Part shown: positions 16,468 through 23,635 of the stretch, piece by piece | Position numbering within the stretch: position 1 is the first letter of the stretch | Layout of the letters: every line of letters begins with the position of its first letter | Assembly (NCBI GenBank): GCA_020440705.1 | Contig: JAGRNP010000017.1 | Location: forward strand, 4,305 to 50,035 | Origin: a bacterium | GTDB taxonomy: Bacteria > Krumholzibacteriota > Krumholzibacteriia > LZORAL124-64-63 | DNA: 45,731 nucleotides | Reading direction: 5' to 3' | Program-made: the position numbers and the translations under genes | Notes under the pieces: model-generated | Databases searched by the model: none | What the model was told of the DNA's origin: nothing | Seen by the model: only the letters and a program-made list of their open reading frames with translations

Positions 16468-17088
16468 ATGGTCGACCTGAGAACCTACTGCGTGATCGAC
16501 AGCCTGCAGCCCCAGTTCGCCTCGTTCCAGGCGACCATCGCGCAGGGCTTCCTGCCGAAGGTGGGGCAGGCGAGCCTCTTCGTCGAGATCGCGCCGGGCA
16601 TCGAGATCAACCGGGTCATGGACATCGCGCTCAAGAGCACCGACGTCACGCCGGGCATGCAGATCGTCGAGCGCCACTTCGGCATGCTCGAGGTGCACTC
16701 CGACAGCCAGGCCGACGTGCGTCAGGCCGGCGCCGCCATTCTCGAGACCCTCGAGCTGCGCGAGGACCAGCGGCTGAAGCCGCGCATCATCTCGAACCAG
16801 GTGGTGCGCCATCTCGACGACCACCAGTGCATGCTCATCAACCGCATGCGGCACGGGAACCTGATCCTCGCGGGCCAGACCCTCTTCGTGCTCGAGTGCG
16901 AACCCGCCGGCTACGCGGCGCTCGCGGCCAACGAGGCCGAGAAGGCCGCCGGCATCAACATCCTCGAGGTGCGCGCCTTCGGCAGCTTCGGGCGCGTGTA
17001 CATCGGCGGCGAGGAGAAGGACGTGGAGGTGGCCCGGCCCGCGGCGATCGCGGCGCTCGAGGCCATCGACGGACGGCAGACCAAGTAG
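16468..17088 (+). CDS. BMC-T shell protein, double-stacking (BMC-T-D) type
   Basis: A 206-residue tandem-BMC shell protein that should trimerise into a pseudohexameric tile. The two halves contain VIDSLQPQFASFQATIAQGF and EPAGYAALAANEAEKAAGI, which are hallmarks of the double-stacked, gated trimers known from the Haliangium ochraceum shell and from CsoS1D-like proteins. The conserved INRMRHGNLILAGQTLFVLE segment is present. Such tiles are thought to open and close to admit larger metabolites such as cofactors or sugar phosphates. A purine-rich ribosome site (GGGGAGA) precedes the ATG, and the gene is 18 bp after the fusion enzyme gene. Confidence 0.9.
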   Translation: MVDLRTYCVIDSLQPQFASFQATIAQGFLPKVGQASLFVEIAPGIEINRVMDIALKSTDVTPGMQIVERHFGMLEVHSDSQADVRQAGAAILETLELREDQRLKPRIISNQVVRHLDDHQCMLINRMRHGNLILAGQTLFVLECEPAGYAALAANEAEKAAGINILEVRAFGSFGRVYIGGEEKDVEVARPAAIAALEAIDGRQTK

Positions 17089-17145
17089 AAGTCGGACACT
17101 GGAAGCGACGACCACCGGGCGCGAGCCCACACAGGAGGAAAGACA

Positions 17146-17433
17146 ATGGCGGATGCCCTGGGAATGATCGAGTGCCGGAGTTTCGCCGCGACCGTCGAGG
17201 CCGCGGACGCGATGGTCAAGGCCGCGCGGGTCGACCTCGTGGGATACGAGAAGACGGGCGGCGGCTACACCACCGCCATCGTGCGCGGCGACGTAGCCGC
17301 GGTGAAGGCGGCGGTCGACGCCGGCCAGACCGCCGCCACCCGCGTGGGCGAGATCGTGGCCATCCACGTGATCGCGCGGCCGCACGCCAACGTCGACGTG
17401 GTGATGCCGCTGGGTCGCCAGGCCGAGGGCTAG
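17146..17433 (+). CDS. BMC-H shell protein (single BMC domain, hexamer)
   Basis: A 95-residue canonical BMC domain protein: [52 protein letters not shown] and [18 protein letters not shown]. Six copies form the flat hexamer that makes up most of the shell facets. It is the only BMC-H in the window, so the facets should be built mainly from it. A strong AGGAGG site precedes the ATG, consistent with high expression. The sequence closely resembles, from memory, the Haliangium ochraceum BMC-H. Confidence 0.95.
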   Translation: MADALGMIECRSFAATVEAADAMVKAARVDLVGYEKTGGGYTTAIVRGDVAAVKAAVDAGQTAATRVGEIVAIHVIARPHANVDVVMPLGRQAEG

Positions 17434-17436
17434 GCC

Positions 17437-17733
17437 ATGAATCTGGCGCGCGTGCTGGGAGCGGTGGTGGCCACACGGAAGGAGGCCACCCTCGAGGGGC
17501 TGAAGCTGCTGATGCTGGGCGTGGCCGGTCCCGACGGCAAGCCCACCGGCGGGACGGTCGTGGCCGTCGACGCGGTGGGGGCCGGCGAGGGCGAGTACGT
17601 CCTGTACGCCAGCGGCTCCTCGGCCCGTCAGACGGTGGCCACGGAAGGCAAGCCGGTCGACGCGGTCGTCATGGCCATCGTCGACAGCTGGGACATCGAT
17701 GGCGAGGAGCGCTATCGGAAGGGCGATGAGTGA
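17437..17733 (+). CDS. BMC-P shell vertex protein (EutN/CcmL family), paralogue 1
   Basis: A 98-residue pentamer-forming vertex protein. The EutN/CcmL core is visible: [51 protein letters not shown] and [15 protein letters not shown]. Pentamers close the twelve corners of the shell. It starts 3 bp after the BMC-H stop and its own stop overlaps the ATG of the aldehyde dehydrogenase (TGATG at 17731-17735), showing tight coupling. This is the most canonical of the three BMC-P copies in the operon. Confidence 0.93.
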   Translation: MNLARVLGAVVATRKEATLEGLKLLMLGVAGPDGKPTGGTVVAVDAVGAGEGEYVLYASGSSARQTVATEGKPVDAVVMAIVDSWDIDGEERYRKGDE

Positions 17734-19235
17734 TGCGCCGGCTGACGGATCAGCAGGTGGATCGCATCGCCCGCGAGCTGGCCGGCCGGCTGGGGGCAGG
17801 GACGCCCTCGGCATCCGGTCCCGCGGCCGGCGCCGGACGGATCGACGGACCGATCCGCCCGGTGCCGGGCGTCCGGCTCGACCCCGCCCTGACCACGCGG
17901 CACGGCGAGGGCGAGGGCGTCTTCAACACGGTCGACCTGTGCATCGAGGCGGCCCGGGCGGCGTTCCGGGCGCTCGACCGCATGACCCTGGCCAAGCGCA
18001 CCGAGATCATCGCCGCCGTCCGCGCGGCGATGCTGGCCCAGGGCGACGAACTGGCGCGGCTGGCCCACCGGGAGACCGGGCTCGGCCGCTACGAGCACAA
18101 GTGCATCAAGAACCGGCTCGTCACCGAGAAGACGCCGGGCTGCGAGATCCTCGCGCCCGGCACCGTCACCGGCGACCACGGCCTGACCCTGACCGAGTGG
18201 GCCCCCTTCGGCGTCATCGGCGCCATCACGCCCACGACGAATCCCACCAGCACGATCATCTGCAACACCATCGGCATGCTCGCGGCGGGCAACAGCGTGG
18301 TGTTCAACGTCCATCCCGGCGCCCGGGACTGCTCGATGGCCACGGTGCGCGCCCTGAACCGCGCCATCACCGGGGTCGGCGGTCCGGCCAACCTGGTGAC
18401 GGCGGTGGCGCAGCCCACGATCGAATCAGCGACCGAACTCATGCACCACAGGGGCATCAACCTGCTGGTGGTCACGGGCGGTCCCGGCGTCGTCAAGGCG
18501 GCCATGAAATCCGGCAAGCGGGCGGTGAGCGCCGGTCCGGGCAACCCGCCCGTGGTGGTCGACGCCACGGCCGACCTCGCCAAGGCGGCCCGCGACATCG
18601 TCCACGGCGCGAGCTTCGACAACAACATCATCTGCGTCGACGAGAAGCAGGTCTTCGTGGTGGAGGCCGCGGCGGACGCGCTCATCAGGGGCATGCGCGC
18701 CGCGGGCGCCTACCTGGTCGACCAGGCCGAGCTGCGCCGCCTCGAGAAGGTGATCTTCGACGAGATCCGCGGTCCGCGCACCCACGGCGTGATCAACAAG
18801 AAGTGGGTGGGGAAGAACGCGGGCGCGATCCTGGCCGAGATCGGCGTGCGCGCGGGGGACGAGACGAAGCTCGTCATCTGCGACGTGCCGGAAGATCATC
18901 CGCTCGTCTGGTCCGAGCAGCTCATGCCCGTGCTGCCGATCGTGCGGGTGCCCGACGTCGATCGGGCCATCGCCCTGGCCAAGGAGTCCGAGCACGGCTT
19001 CGGCCACTCGGCCAGCATGCACTCGCGGGACATCGACGCCCTGAGCCGCATGGCGCGCACCATCAACACCAGCATCTTCGTCAAGAACGGCCCCATCGTG
19101 GCCGGCCTCGGAGCCGGCGGCGAGGGTTATACCAGCTTCACCATCGCCAGCCCCACCGGCGAGGGCCTCACCACGGCGCTGAGCTTCTCGCGGCAGCGGC
19201 GGTGCGTGATGGTCGACCACTTCAGGATCGTGTGA
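17733..19235 (+). CDS. BMC-associated CoA-acylating aldehyde dehydrogenase with N-terminal encapsulation peptide
   Basis: A 500-residue PduP/EutE-class enzyme that should convert an aldehyde, here most likely acetaldehyde from DeoC, to an acyl-CoA with NAD+. The catalytic Cys301 lies in DNNIICVDEKQ; the cofactor segments WAPFGVIGAITPTTNP and VVTGGPGVVKAAMKSG are conserved. Residues 4-22 (LTDQQVDRIARELAGRLGA) form an amphipathic helix followed by a Gly/Ala/Ser/Pro linker, the typical encapsulation peptide of signature BMC enzymes. The ATG at 17733 overlaps the BMC-P stop; a GTG one codon earlier is also possible. Its stop overlaps the next ATG (TGATG at 19233-19237). A phosphotransacylase and an alcohol dehydrogenase are not encoded in the window. 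Confidence 0.93.
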   Translation: MRRLTDQQVDRIARELAGRLGAGTPSASGPAAGAGRIDGPIRPVPGVRLDPALTTRHGEGEGVFNTVDLCIEAARAAFRALDRMTLAKRTEIIAAVRAAMLAQGDELARLAHRETGLGRYEHKCIKNRLVTEKTPGCEILAPGTVTGDHGLTLTEWAPFGVIGAITPTTNPTSTIICNTIGMLAAGNSVVFNVHPGARDCSMATVRALNRAITGVGGPANLVTAVAQPTIESATELMHHRGINLLVVTGGPGVVKAAMKSGKRAVSAGPGNPPVVVDATADLAKAARDIVHGASFDNNIICVDEKQVFVVEAAADALIRGMRAAGAYLVDQAELRRLEKVIFDEIRGPRTHGVINKKWVGKNAGAILAEIGVRAGDETKLVICDVPEDHPLVWSEQLMPVLPIVRVPDVDRAIALAKESEHGFGHSASMHSRDIDALSRMARTINTSIFVKNGPIVAGLGAGGEGYTSFTIASPTGEGLTTALSFSRQRRCVMVDHFRIV

Positions 19236-19885
19236 TGGCGCAGAAGGCGACCGCCCCGCAGACCCCGGCACCGCAGGCCCTGGCCCTGCTCGAGTACGCC
19301 TCGGTGAGCGCCGGCGTGGCGGCGGTCGACCGCATGCTGAAGGAGTCGCCCGTGGCGCTGCTGCGCTGCGGGTCGGTGCATCCCGGGCGTTATCTGGCCC
19401 TGGTGGGGGGCACCGTGGCCGCGACCGCGGTGGCCCACGGGGCCGGCGCCGCGGTCGGGTGCGAACGGAACCGCCTGGCCGACGAGGTCCTGCTGCCGGA
19501 TCCGCATCCGGCGCTGGCCGCCGCAGTCATGGGGGCGCGCGCCGCTCCCACGGGGGACGCCCTGGGGGTCGTCGAGATGGGTTCGTCCCCCGGACTGCTG
19601 CGGGCGCTCGACGCCGTGCTGAAGGCGGTGCCGGTGGGCCTGGTCGAGGTGCGCCTGGCCGACGACCTCGGCGGCCACGCCCTGGCCCAGATCGACGGCC
19701 TGATCCAGGACGTGCAGGAGGCGCTGGAGATGATGACGGCCGCGGCGGGGCCGCGCCTGGTGGACACGGCCCTGCTGCCGCGGCTCGACGACACCCTGCG
19801 CGACGTGCTCGGCGCCGGCACCCGCTTCGCCGCCTGCGCGCACCGCACCCCGGCCGGCGCAGAGATCCTCGGCGGGGAGGTCTAG
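19235..19885 (+). CDS. BMC-T shell protein, single-layer (BMC-T-S) type, divergent
   Basis: A 216-residue tandem-BMC protein. The first domain (LALLEYASVSAGVAAVDRMLKESPVALLRC, then SVHPGRYLALVGG) and the second (GVVEMGSSPGLLRALDAVLKAVPVGLVEVRLADDLGGHALAQIDG) each follow the BMC pattern. The pore-lining loop reads VHPGR; from memory the Fe-S-binding Cys of PduT is in the equivalent CPGK loop, so three His49 side chains may line the trimer pore. The gene overlaps the preceding dehydrogenase by one base and is 2 bp from the next BMC-P, so it is fully embedded in the operon. Confidence 0.85.
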   Translation: MAQKATAPQTPAPQALALLEYASVSAGVAAVDRMLKESPVALLRCGSVHPGRYLALVGGTVAATAVAHGAGAAVGCERNRLADEVLLPDPHPALAAAVMGARAAPTGDALGVVEMGSSPGLLRALDAVLKAVPVGLVEVRLADDLGGHALAQIDGLIQDVQEALEMMTAAAGPRLVDTALLPRLDDTLRDVLGAGTRFAACAHRTPAGAEILGGEV

Positions 19886-19887
19886 CG

Positions 19888-20184
19888 ATGTTCCTCGGAC
19901 GCGTCATCGGCCGCATGGTGTGCGGCGTCGTCTACCCGGGCCTGGAGGGCGTGCCCCTGCTCTGGGTGCAGCCCCTGGACAAGCGGCAGCGGCCCGAGGG
20001 CAAGGCATTCGTCTGCGCCGACGGCACGCGCATGGCCGGTCCCGGCGAGACGGTGTACTGGGAAGCCAGCCGCGAGGCGGCCCTCACCCTCGAGCGGACC
20101 TTCGTCCCGGTCGATCACGCGGTGGTCGGGCTGGTCGACGACATCCAGCTCGACGACGAACCGGACGGGGAGGCCTCCCGATGA
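19888..20184 (+). CDS. BMC-P shell vertex protein (EutN/CcmL family), paralogue 2
   Basis: A 98-residue EutN/CcmL-like protein, more divergent than paralogue 1: FLGRVIGRMVCGVVYPGLEG, LLWVQPLDKRQRPEGKAFVCAD, AGPGETVYWEASREAAL and VDHAVVGLVDDIQLD. The usual G-A-G-x-G-E loop is AGPGET here. It begins 2 bp after the BMC-T stop and shares an ATGA overlap with paralogue 3. Three BMC-P genes are usual in Haliangium-like loci, where each pentamer may occupy the vertices alone or in mixture. Confidence 0.88.
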   Translation: MFLGRVIGRMVCGVVYPGLEGVPLLWVQPLDKRQRPEGKAFVCADGTRMAGPGETVYWEASREAALTLERTFVPVDHAVVGLVDDIQLDDEPDGEASR

Positions 20185-20471
20185 TCCTCGCCCGCGTGGC
20201 CGGCCGCCTCGTCTCCACCATCCACGACCGCCACATGGATGGGCAGCGCCTGCTCGTGCTCGACAAGCTCGACGCCCGCGGCGAGCCCACCGGCGGCTAC
20301 GTCATCGCCCTGGACAGCGTGGGGGCGGGCCACGGCGAAACCGTGGTCATGCTCGACGAGGGGAACGGCGCCCGCCAGATCCTCGGCAGCCGCACCGCCC
20401 CGGTGCGGTCGATCGTCGTGGGGATCGTCGATCGGGTGGACGTGGCGCCGGACGGGGAGTCCGGGGCCTGA
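20181..20471 (+). CDS. BMC-P shell vertex protein (EutN/CcmL family), paralogue 3
   Basis: A 96-residue EutN/CcmL protein: LARVAGRLVSTIHDRHMDGQRLLVLDKLD, GGYVIALDSVGAGHGETVVMLDEGNGARQIL and VRSIVVGIVDRVDV. It keeps the canonical DSVGAGxGE loop. Its ATG overlaps the preceding stop as ATGA, implying coupled translation. It is the last shell gene of the operon; the sensor kinase gene follows after 95 bp. Confidence 0.9.
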   Translation: MILARVAGRLVSTIHDRHMDGQRLLVLDKLDARGEPTGGYVIALDSVGAGHGETVVMLDEGNGARQILGSRTAPVRSIVVGIVDRVDVAPDGESGA

Positions 20472-20566
20472 CCGGATCGCGCGTGCGCGGAGCCCGGAAA
20501 TGCGGTACACTGGGCGGTGGGGTTGGCGTTTGCGCCCCCTGGGCGCCCGCTGCATCGGGAGGAGCC

Positions 20567-22822
20567 ATGGCTCGCGATCCACGACGTGACGACCGCTCGC
20601 CCACCGCAGACTTCGAGATCATCCCCGACCCGCGGCTTCACATCCGCTCGCTGCCGTCCGTCGGCTCCGCTGCGACCGCCACGGACGCGGAGGCGCCGGC
20701 CATCGACCTGCGCGCCATCCTCGACGAACAGCGGATCCAGTCCATCATGGACGACTTCCACGCCCTGACCGGCATGGTCACGGCCATCCTCGACCTCGAT
20801 GGCAACGTGCTCGAGGCCACGGGCTGGCAGGATCTCTGCACGAAGTTCCACCGCGTGCATCCGGTCACCTCGCGCAACTGCACCGAGAGCGACCTGGCCC
20901 TGGCCGGCGGCCTCGCGCCCGGCCAGTTCGCCGACTACCACTGCAGGAACGGCCTGCGCGACGTCGTCACGCCGCTGTACATCCGTGGCCGGCACGTGGG
21001 CAACATCTTCACGGGCCAGTTCTTCTACGACGACGACGAGGTCGACGAGGCGGACTTCGCGGCCCGGGCCCGGGAGCACGGCTTCGACGTCGACGCCTAC
21101 ATGGAGGCGTTCCGGCGCATCCCCCGCTACAGCCGCGAGACCATCGCCCACCTCATGGGCTTCCTCGTGCGCATGACCGAGCACATCTCCCAGATCGGGC
21201 TGGCGAACCAGGAACTCGCCCGGGAGATCCGCGTGCGGCAGGAGGCCGAGGCGGGGGTGCGCGAAGGGCGGGCGCAGTTGCAGGCGGTGGTCCACGCGAT
21301 CCCGGACCTGGTCTGGATGAAGGATCCCGACGGGGTCTACCTGCTGTGCAACGAACGCTTCGAGCAGTTCTTCGGGGCTCCGGCCAGTGCGATCCTGGGC
21401 CGGACGGACGCCGACTTCCTGACGCCCGCGGAAGTGGAGTTCTTCCGCGGCCACGATCGGCGCGCCATGGAGCGGGGGCGGCCGACCATGAACATCGAGG
21501 AGGTCGTGTTCAAGGCCGACGGCCACCGCGAGACCCTCGAGACGGTCAAGACCCCCATCCGGGACGAGCAGGGGCGCGTCACGGGGGTGCTCGGCATCGG
21601 CCGCGACATCACGGCCCGGGTGGCGGCCGAGAAGTCGCTCCACGAGAAGGAGTCGCGGCTGCGCGACGCCCAGCGCATGGAGTCGATCGGCCGTCTGGCC
21701 GCGGGCGTCTCCCACGACCTGAACAACCTGCTCACGCCGATCCTGGGCTACGCGCAGGTGATCGCCGAGGGGATCGACCGCGACAACCCCCATCGCGAGG
21801 CGCTCGGCCAGATCTCCTACGCCGGCGAACGGGCCCGCGATCTCGTGGCGCAGCTGCTGGCCTTCGGGCGCCGGCAGACCCTGCAGTACCGGACGGTCGA
21901 CCTGAATGCCGCCGCCGAGCGGATCGAGGGTCTGCTGGGCCGCTCGCTGCGGCCGAACGTCCGCCTCGTGCTCGACCTCGACCCGTCGCTGCCGCCGATC
22001 CGGGCCGATCTCGGCCAGATCGAGCAGGTGATCATGAACCTCGCCCTGAACGCGGCCGACGCCATGCCCGAGGGCGGCGAGCTCCGCATCGCGACCACCA
22101 CCATCGCGGCGCCCGGCCGGGACGACGCGGCCATGGGGCCGGGTCCCTGGGTCCGGCTCGCCGTCTCCGATTCGGGACACGGCATGGACGCCGAGACGGT
22201 GGCCCGGATCTTCGAACCCTTCTTCTCCACGAAGGGCGAGATGGGCACCGGCCTGGGCCTGGCCACGGTGCACGGCATCGTGAAGCAGCATGGTGGCGAA
22301 ATCGACGTCTTGAGCGCGCCGGGCAGGGGCACCACATTCCGCCTCGACCTGCCCGCCATGGCGGCCGATCCGGATGGCGTCGTGGCCGTGCCGGCGAGTC
22401 GCGTCCCGGACGGCGCCGTCCCCGCGGCCGCGCCGGAGTCGAGAACCATCCTCCTCGTCGAGGACAACGAGCAGGTGCGGAGCCTGGCGGCGACGATCCT
22501 CGAGCGGCAGGGCTACCGGGTGCGGCAGGCTGCCAGCGGCGAGGAGGCCCTGCCCCTGTTCGCGGGCCTCGAGGCGCCCTGCGACCTGCTCGTGACCGAC
22601 GTGATCATGCCCGGCATGACCGGCCGCGAACTCTACGACAAGGCCGTGCGGCGCCATCCGGACCTGCCGGTGCTCTTCATGTCGGGCTTCACCGACCGGG
22701 ACTTCGCCCTGGACGCGGAGGCCCCCCGACGCGAGCGCTTCCTGGCCAAACCGTTCACCGTGCCGGACCTCGTGGCCCAGGTGCGCGAGCTGCTCGCCGA
22801 GGCCGCGCCCCGGAAGGCGTGA
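20567..22822 (+). CDS. PocR-PAS hybrid sensor histidine kinase with receiver domain
   Basis: A 751-residue soluble kinase. Domains: PocR ligand-binding (about 48-215; AILDEQRIQSIMDDFHALTG, with conserved Cys91, Cys105 and Cys126), PAS (about 235-350; IPDLVWMKDPDGVYLLCNE), HisKA with His383 in GVSHDLNNLLTP, HATPase (NLALNAADAM, GHGMDAETVARIFEPFFSTK, GTGLGLATVHGIV) and a C-terminal receiver with Asp678 in LLVTDVIMPGM. PocR domains sense small metabolites in BMC regulation (first known from propanediol use), so this kinase probably reads the pathway substrate or aldehyde. GGGAGGAG precedes the ATG. No DNA-binding response regulator is encoded beside it, so its output partner is unknown. Confidence 0.92.
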   Translation: MARDPRRDDRSPTADFEIIPDPRLHIRSLPSVGSAATATDAEAPAIDLRAILDEQRIQSIMDDFHALTGMVTAILDLDGNVLEATGWQDLCTKFHRVHPVTSRNCTESDLALAGGLAPGQFADYHCRNGLRDVVTPLYIRGRHVGNIFTGQFFYDDDEVDEADFAARAREHGFDVDAYMEAFRRIPRYSRETIAHLMGFLVRMTEHISQIGLANQELAREIRVRQEAEAGVREGRAQLQAVVHAIPDLVWMKDPDGVYLLCNERFEQFFGAPASAILGRTDADFLTPAEVEFFRGHDRRAMERGRPTMNIEEVVFKADGHRETLETVKTPIRDEQGRVTGVLGIGRDITARVAAEKSLHEKESRLRDAQRMESIGRLAAGVSHDLNNLLTPILGYAQVIAEGIDRDNPHREALGQISYAGERARDLVAQLLAFGRRQTLQYRTVDLNAAAERIEGLLGRSLRPNVRLVLDLDPSLPPIRADLGQIEQVIMNLALNAADAMPEGGELRIATTTIAAPGRDDAAMGPGPWVRLAVSDSGHGMDAETVARIFEPFFSTKGEMGTGLGLATVHGIVKQHGGEIDVLSAPGRGTTFRLDLPAMAADPDGVVAVPASRVPDGAVPAAAPESRTILLVEDNEQVRSLAATILERQGYRVRQAASGEEALPLFAGLEAPCDLLVTDVIMPGMTGRELYDKAVRRHPDLPVLFMSGFTDRDFALDAEAPRRERFLAKPFTVPDLVAQVRELLAEAAPRKA

Positions 22823-22862
22823 CGTCGACGGCCGCGGCGCCCGTCCAGCAAAGGGGGAACAC

Positions 22863-22961
22863 ATGGACTCCGACCGCCACCAGGACGTCTACGACCTCGA
22901 GGAGGCCATGACCGGCGGGGCCCGGGGCGCGCAACGACCGTCCGGCCCGGCACGCGGGTGA
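22863..22961 (+). CDS. Possible 32-residue small protein
   Basis: ATG 22863 has an AAGGGGGAA ribosome site 5-8 nt upstream and opens a 32-codon frame ending at a TGA (22959-22961). The predicted product is acidic at first (SDRHQDVYDLEEAM) and Gly/Arg/Pro-rich later. No family is recognised. The ribosome site is the only positive evidence, so the call is tentative. It lies 40 bp after the kinase stop. Confidence 0.25.
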   Translation: MDSDRHQDVYDLEEAMTGGARGAQRPSGPARG

Positions 22962-23043
22962 CGCCGCCGGCGATCCGGGCTATGGTGCCCCGGAGCGCAG
23001 CGCCGGTCCGCACCCTGCCCCCAGCCGAGCCGAAGGAGCCCCC

Positions 23044-23520
23044 ATGTCCCGCCACACCGCCCTGATCCGCTGGGCCCGCGGCGACGCCGTCTTCACCGAC
23101 AATGCCTACAGCCGCGGCCACACCTGGACCTTCGACGGCGGCCTGACGGTGCCCGCCTCCGCCTCGCCCGCGGTGGTGCCGGTGCCCCACGCGGTGCCGG
23201 AGAACGTCGATCCGGAGGAGGCCTTCGTCGCGGCCCTCTCCAGCTGCCACATGCTCTTCTTCCTCTCCATCGCGGCGAAGAAACGGTACACGGTCGACTC
23301 CTACGAGGATGACGCCTGCGGACACCTTGGTCCGGACGCCGCCGGCCGCGAGGCCATCACGCGGGTCGAACTGCGGCCGCGGGTCCGGTTCTCCGGCGAC
23401 CGCGTGCCGACGGAACGCGACATCGCCCGCCTGCACGACCTGGCCCACCACCACTGCTTCCTGGCCAACTCGGTGCGGTTCCCGGTGGAGGTCGTGCCCC
23501 CGGACACCGGGTCCGCCTAG
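23044..23520 (+). CDS. OsmC-family peroxiredoxin-like protein
   Basis: A 158-residue protein of the OsmC/Ohr superfamily, which reduces organic hydroperoxides using two Cys residues. Both are present: Cys68 in AALSSCHMLFFL and Cys138 in HHHCFLANSVRFPVEV. The N-terminal half carries the usual beta strands (HTWTFDGGLTVPASASPAVVP). The members with this ALSSCHM spacing form the general OsmC subgroup rather than Ohr. The ATG follows a GGAG-containing leader. The gene stands alone between the kinase and a TPR-protein gene; its link to the BMC operon, if any, could be protection against oxidised aldehyde products, which is speculative. Confidence 0.88.
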   Translation: MSRHTALIRWARGDAVFTDNAYSRGHTWTFDGGLTVPASASPAVVPVPHAVPENVDPEEAFVAALSSCHMLFFLSIAAKKRYTVDSYEDDACGHLGPDAAGREAITRVELRPRVRFSGDRVPTERDIARLHDLAHHHCFLANSVRFPVEVVPPDTGSA

Positions 23521-23635
23521 ACGCCCGGCTGGCCGGTCCGTTTGCCCCGCCGGGCGCCGGTCCCTATCGTGAGCCCGGAGACCTCGCTCGTTTCCCGGGA
23601 TCATGAATGGCTTCATTGGCAAGGGGCATGACCAC

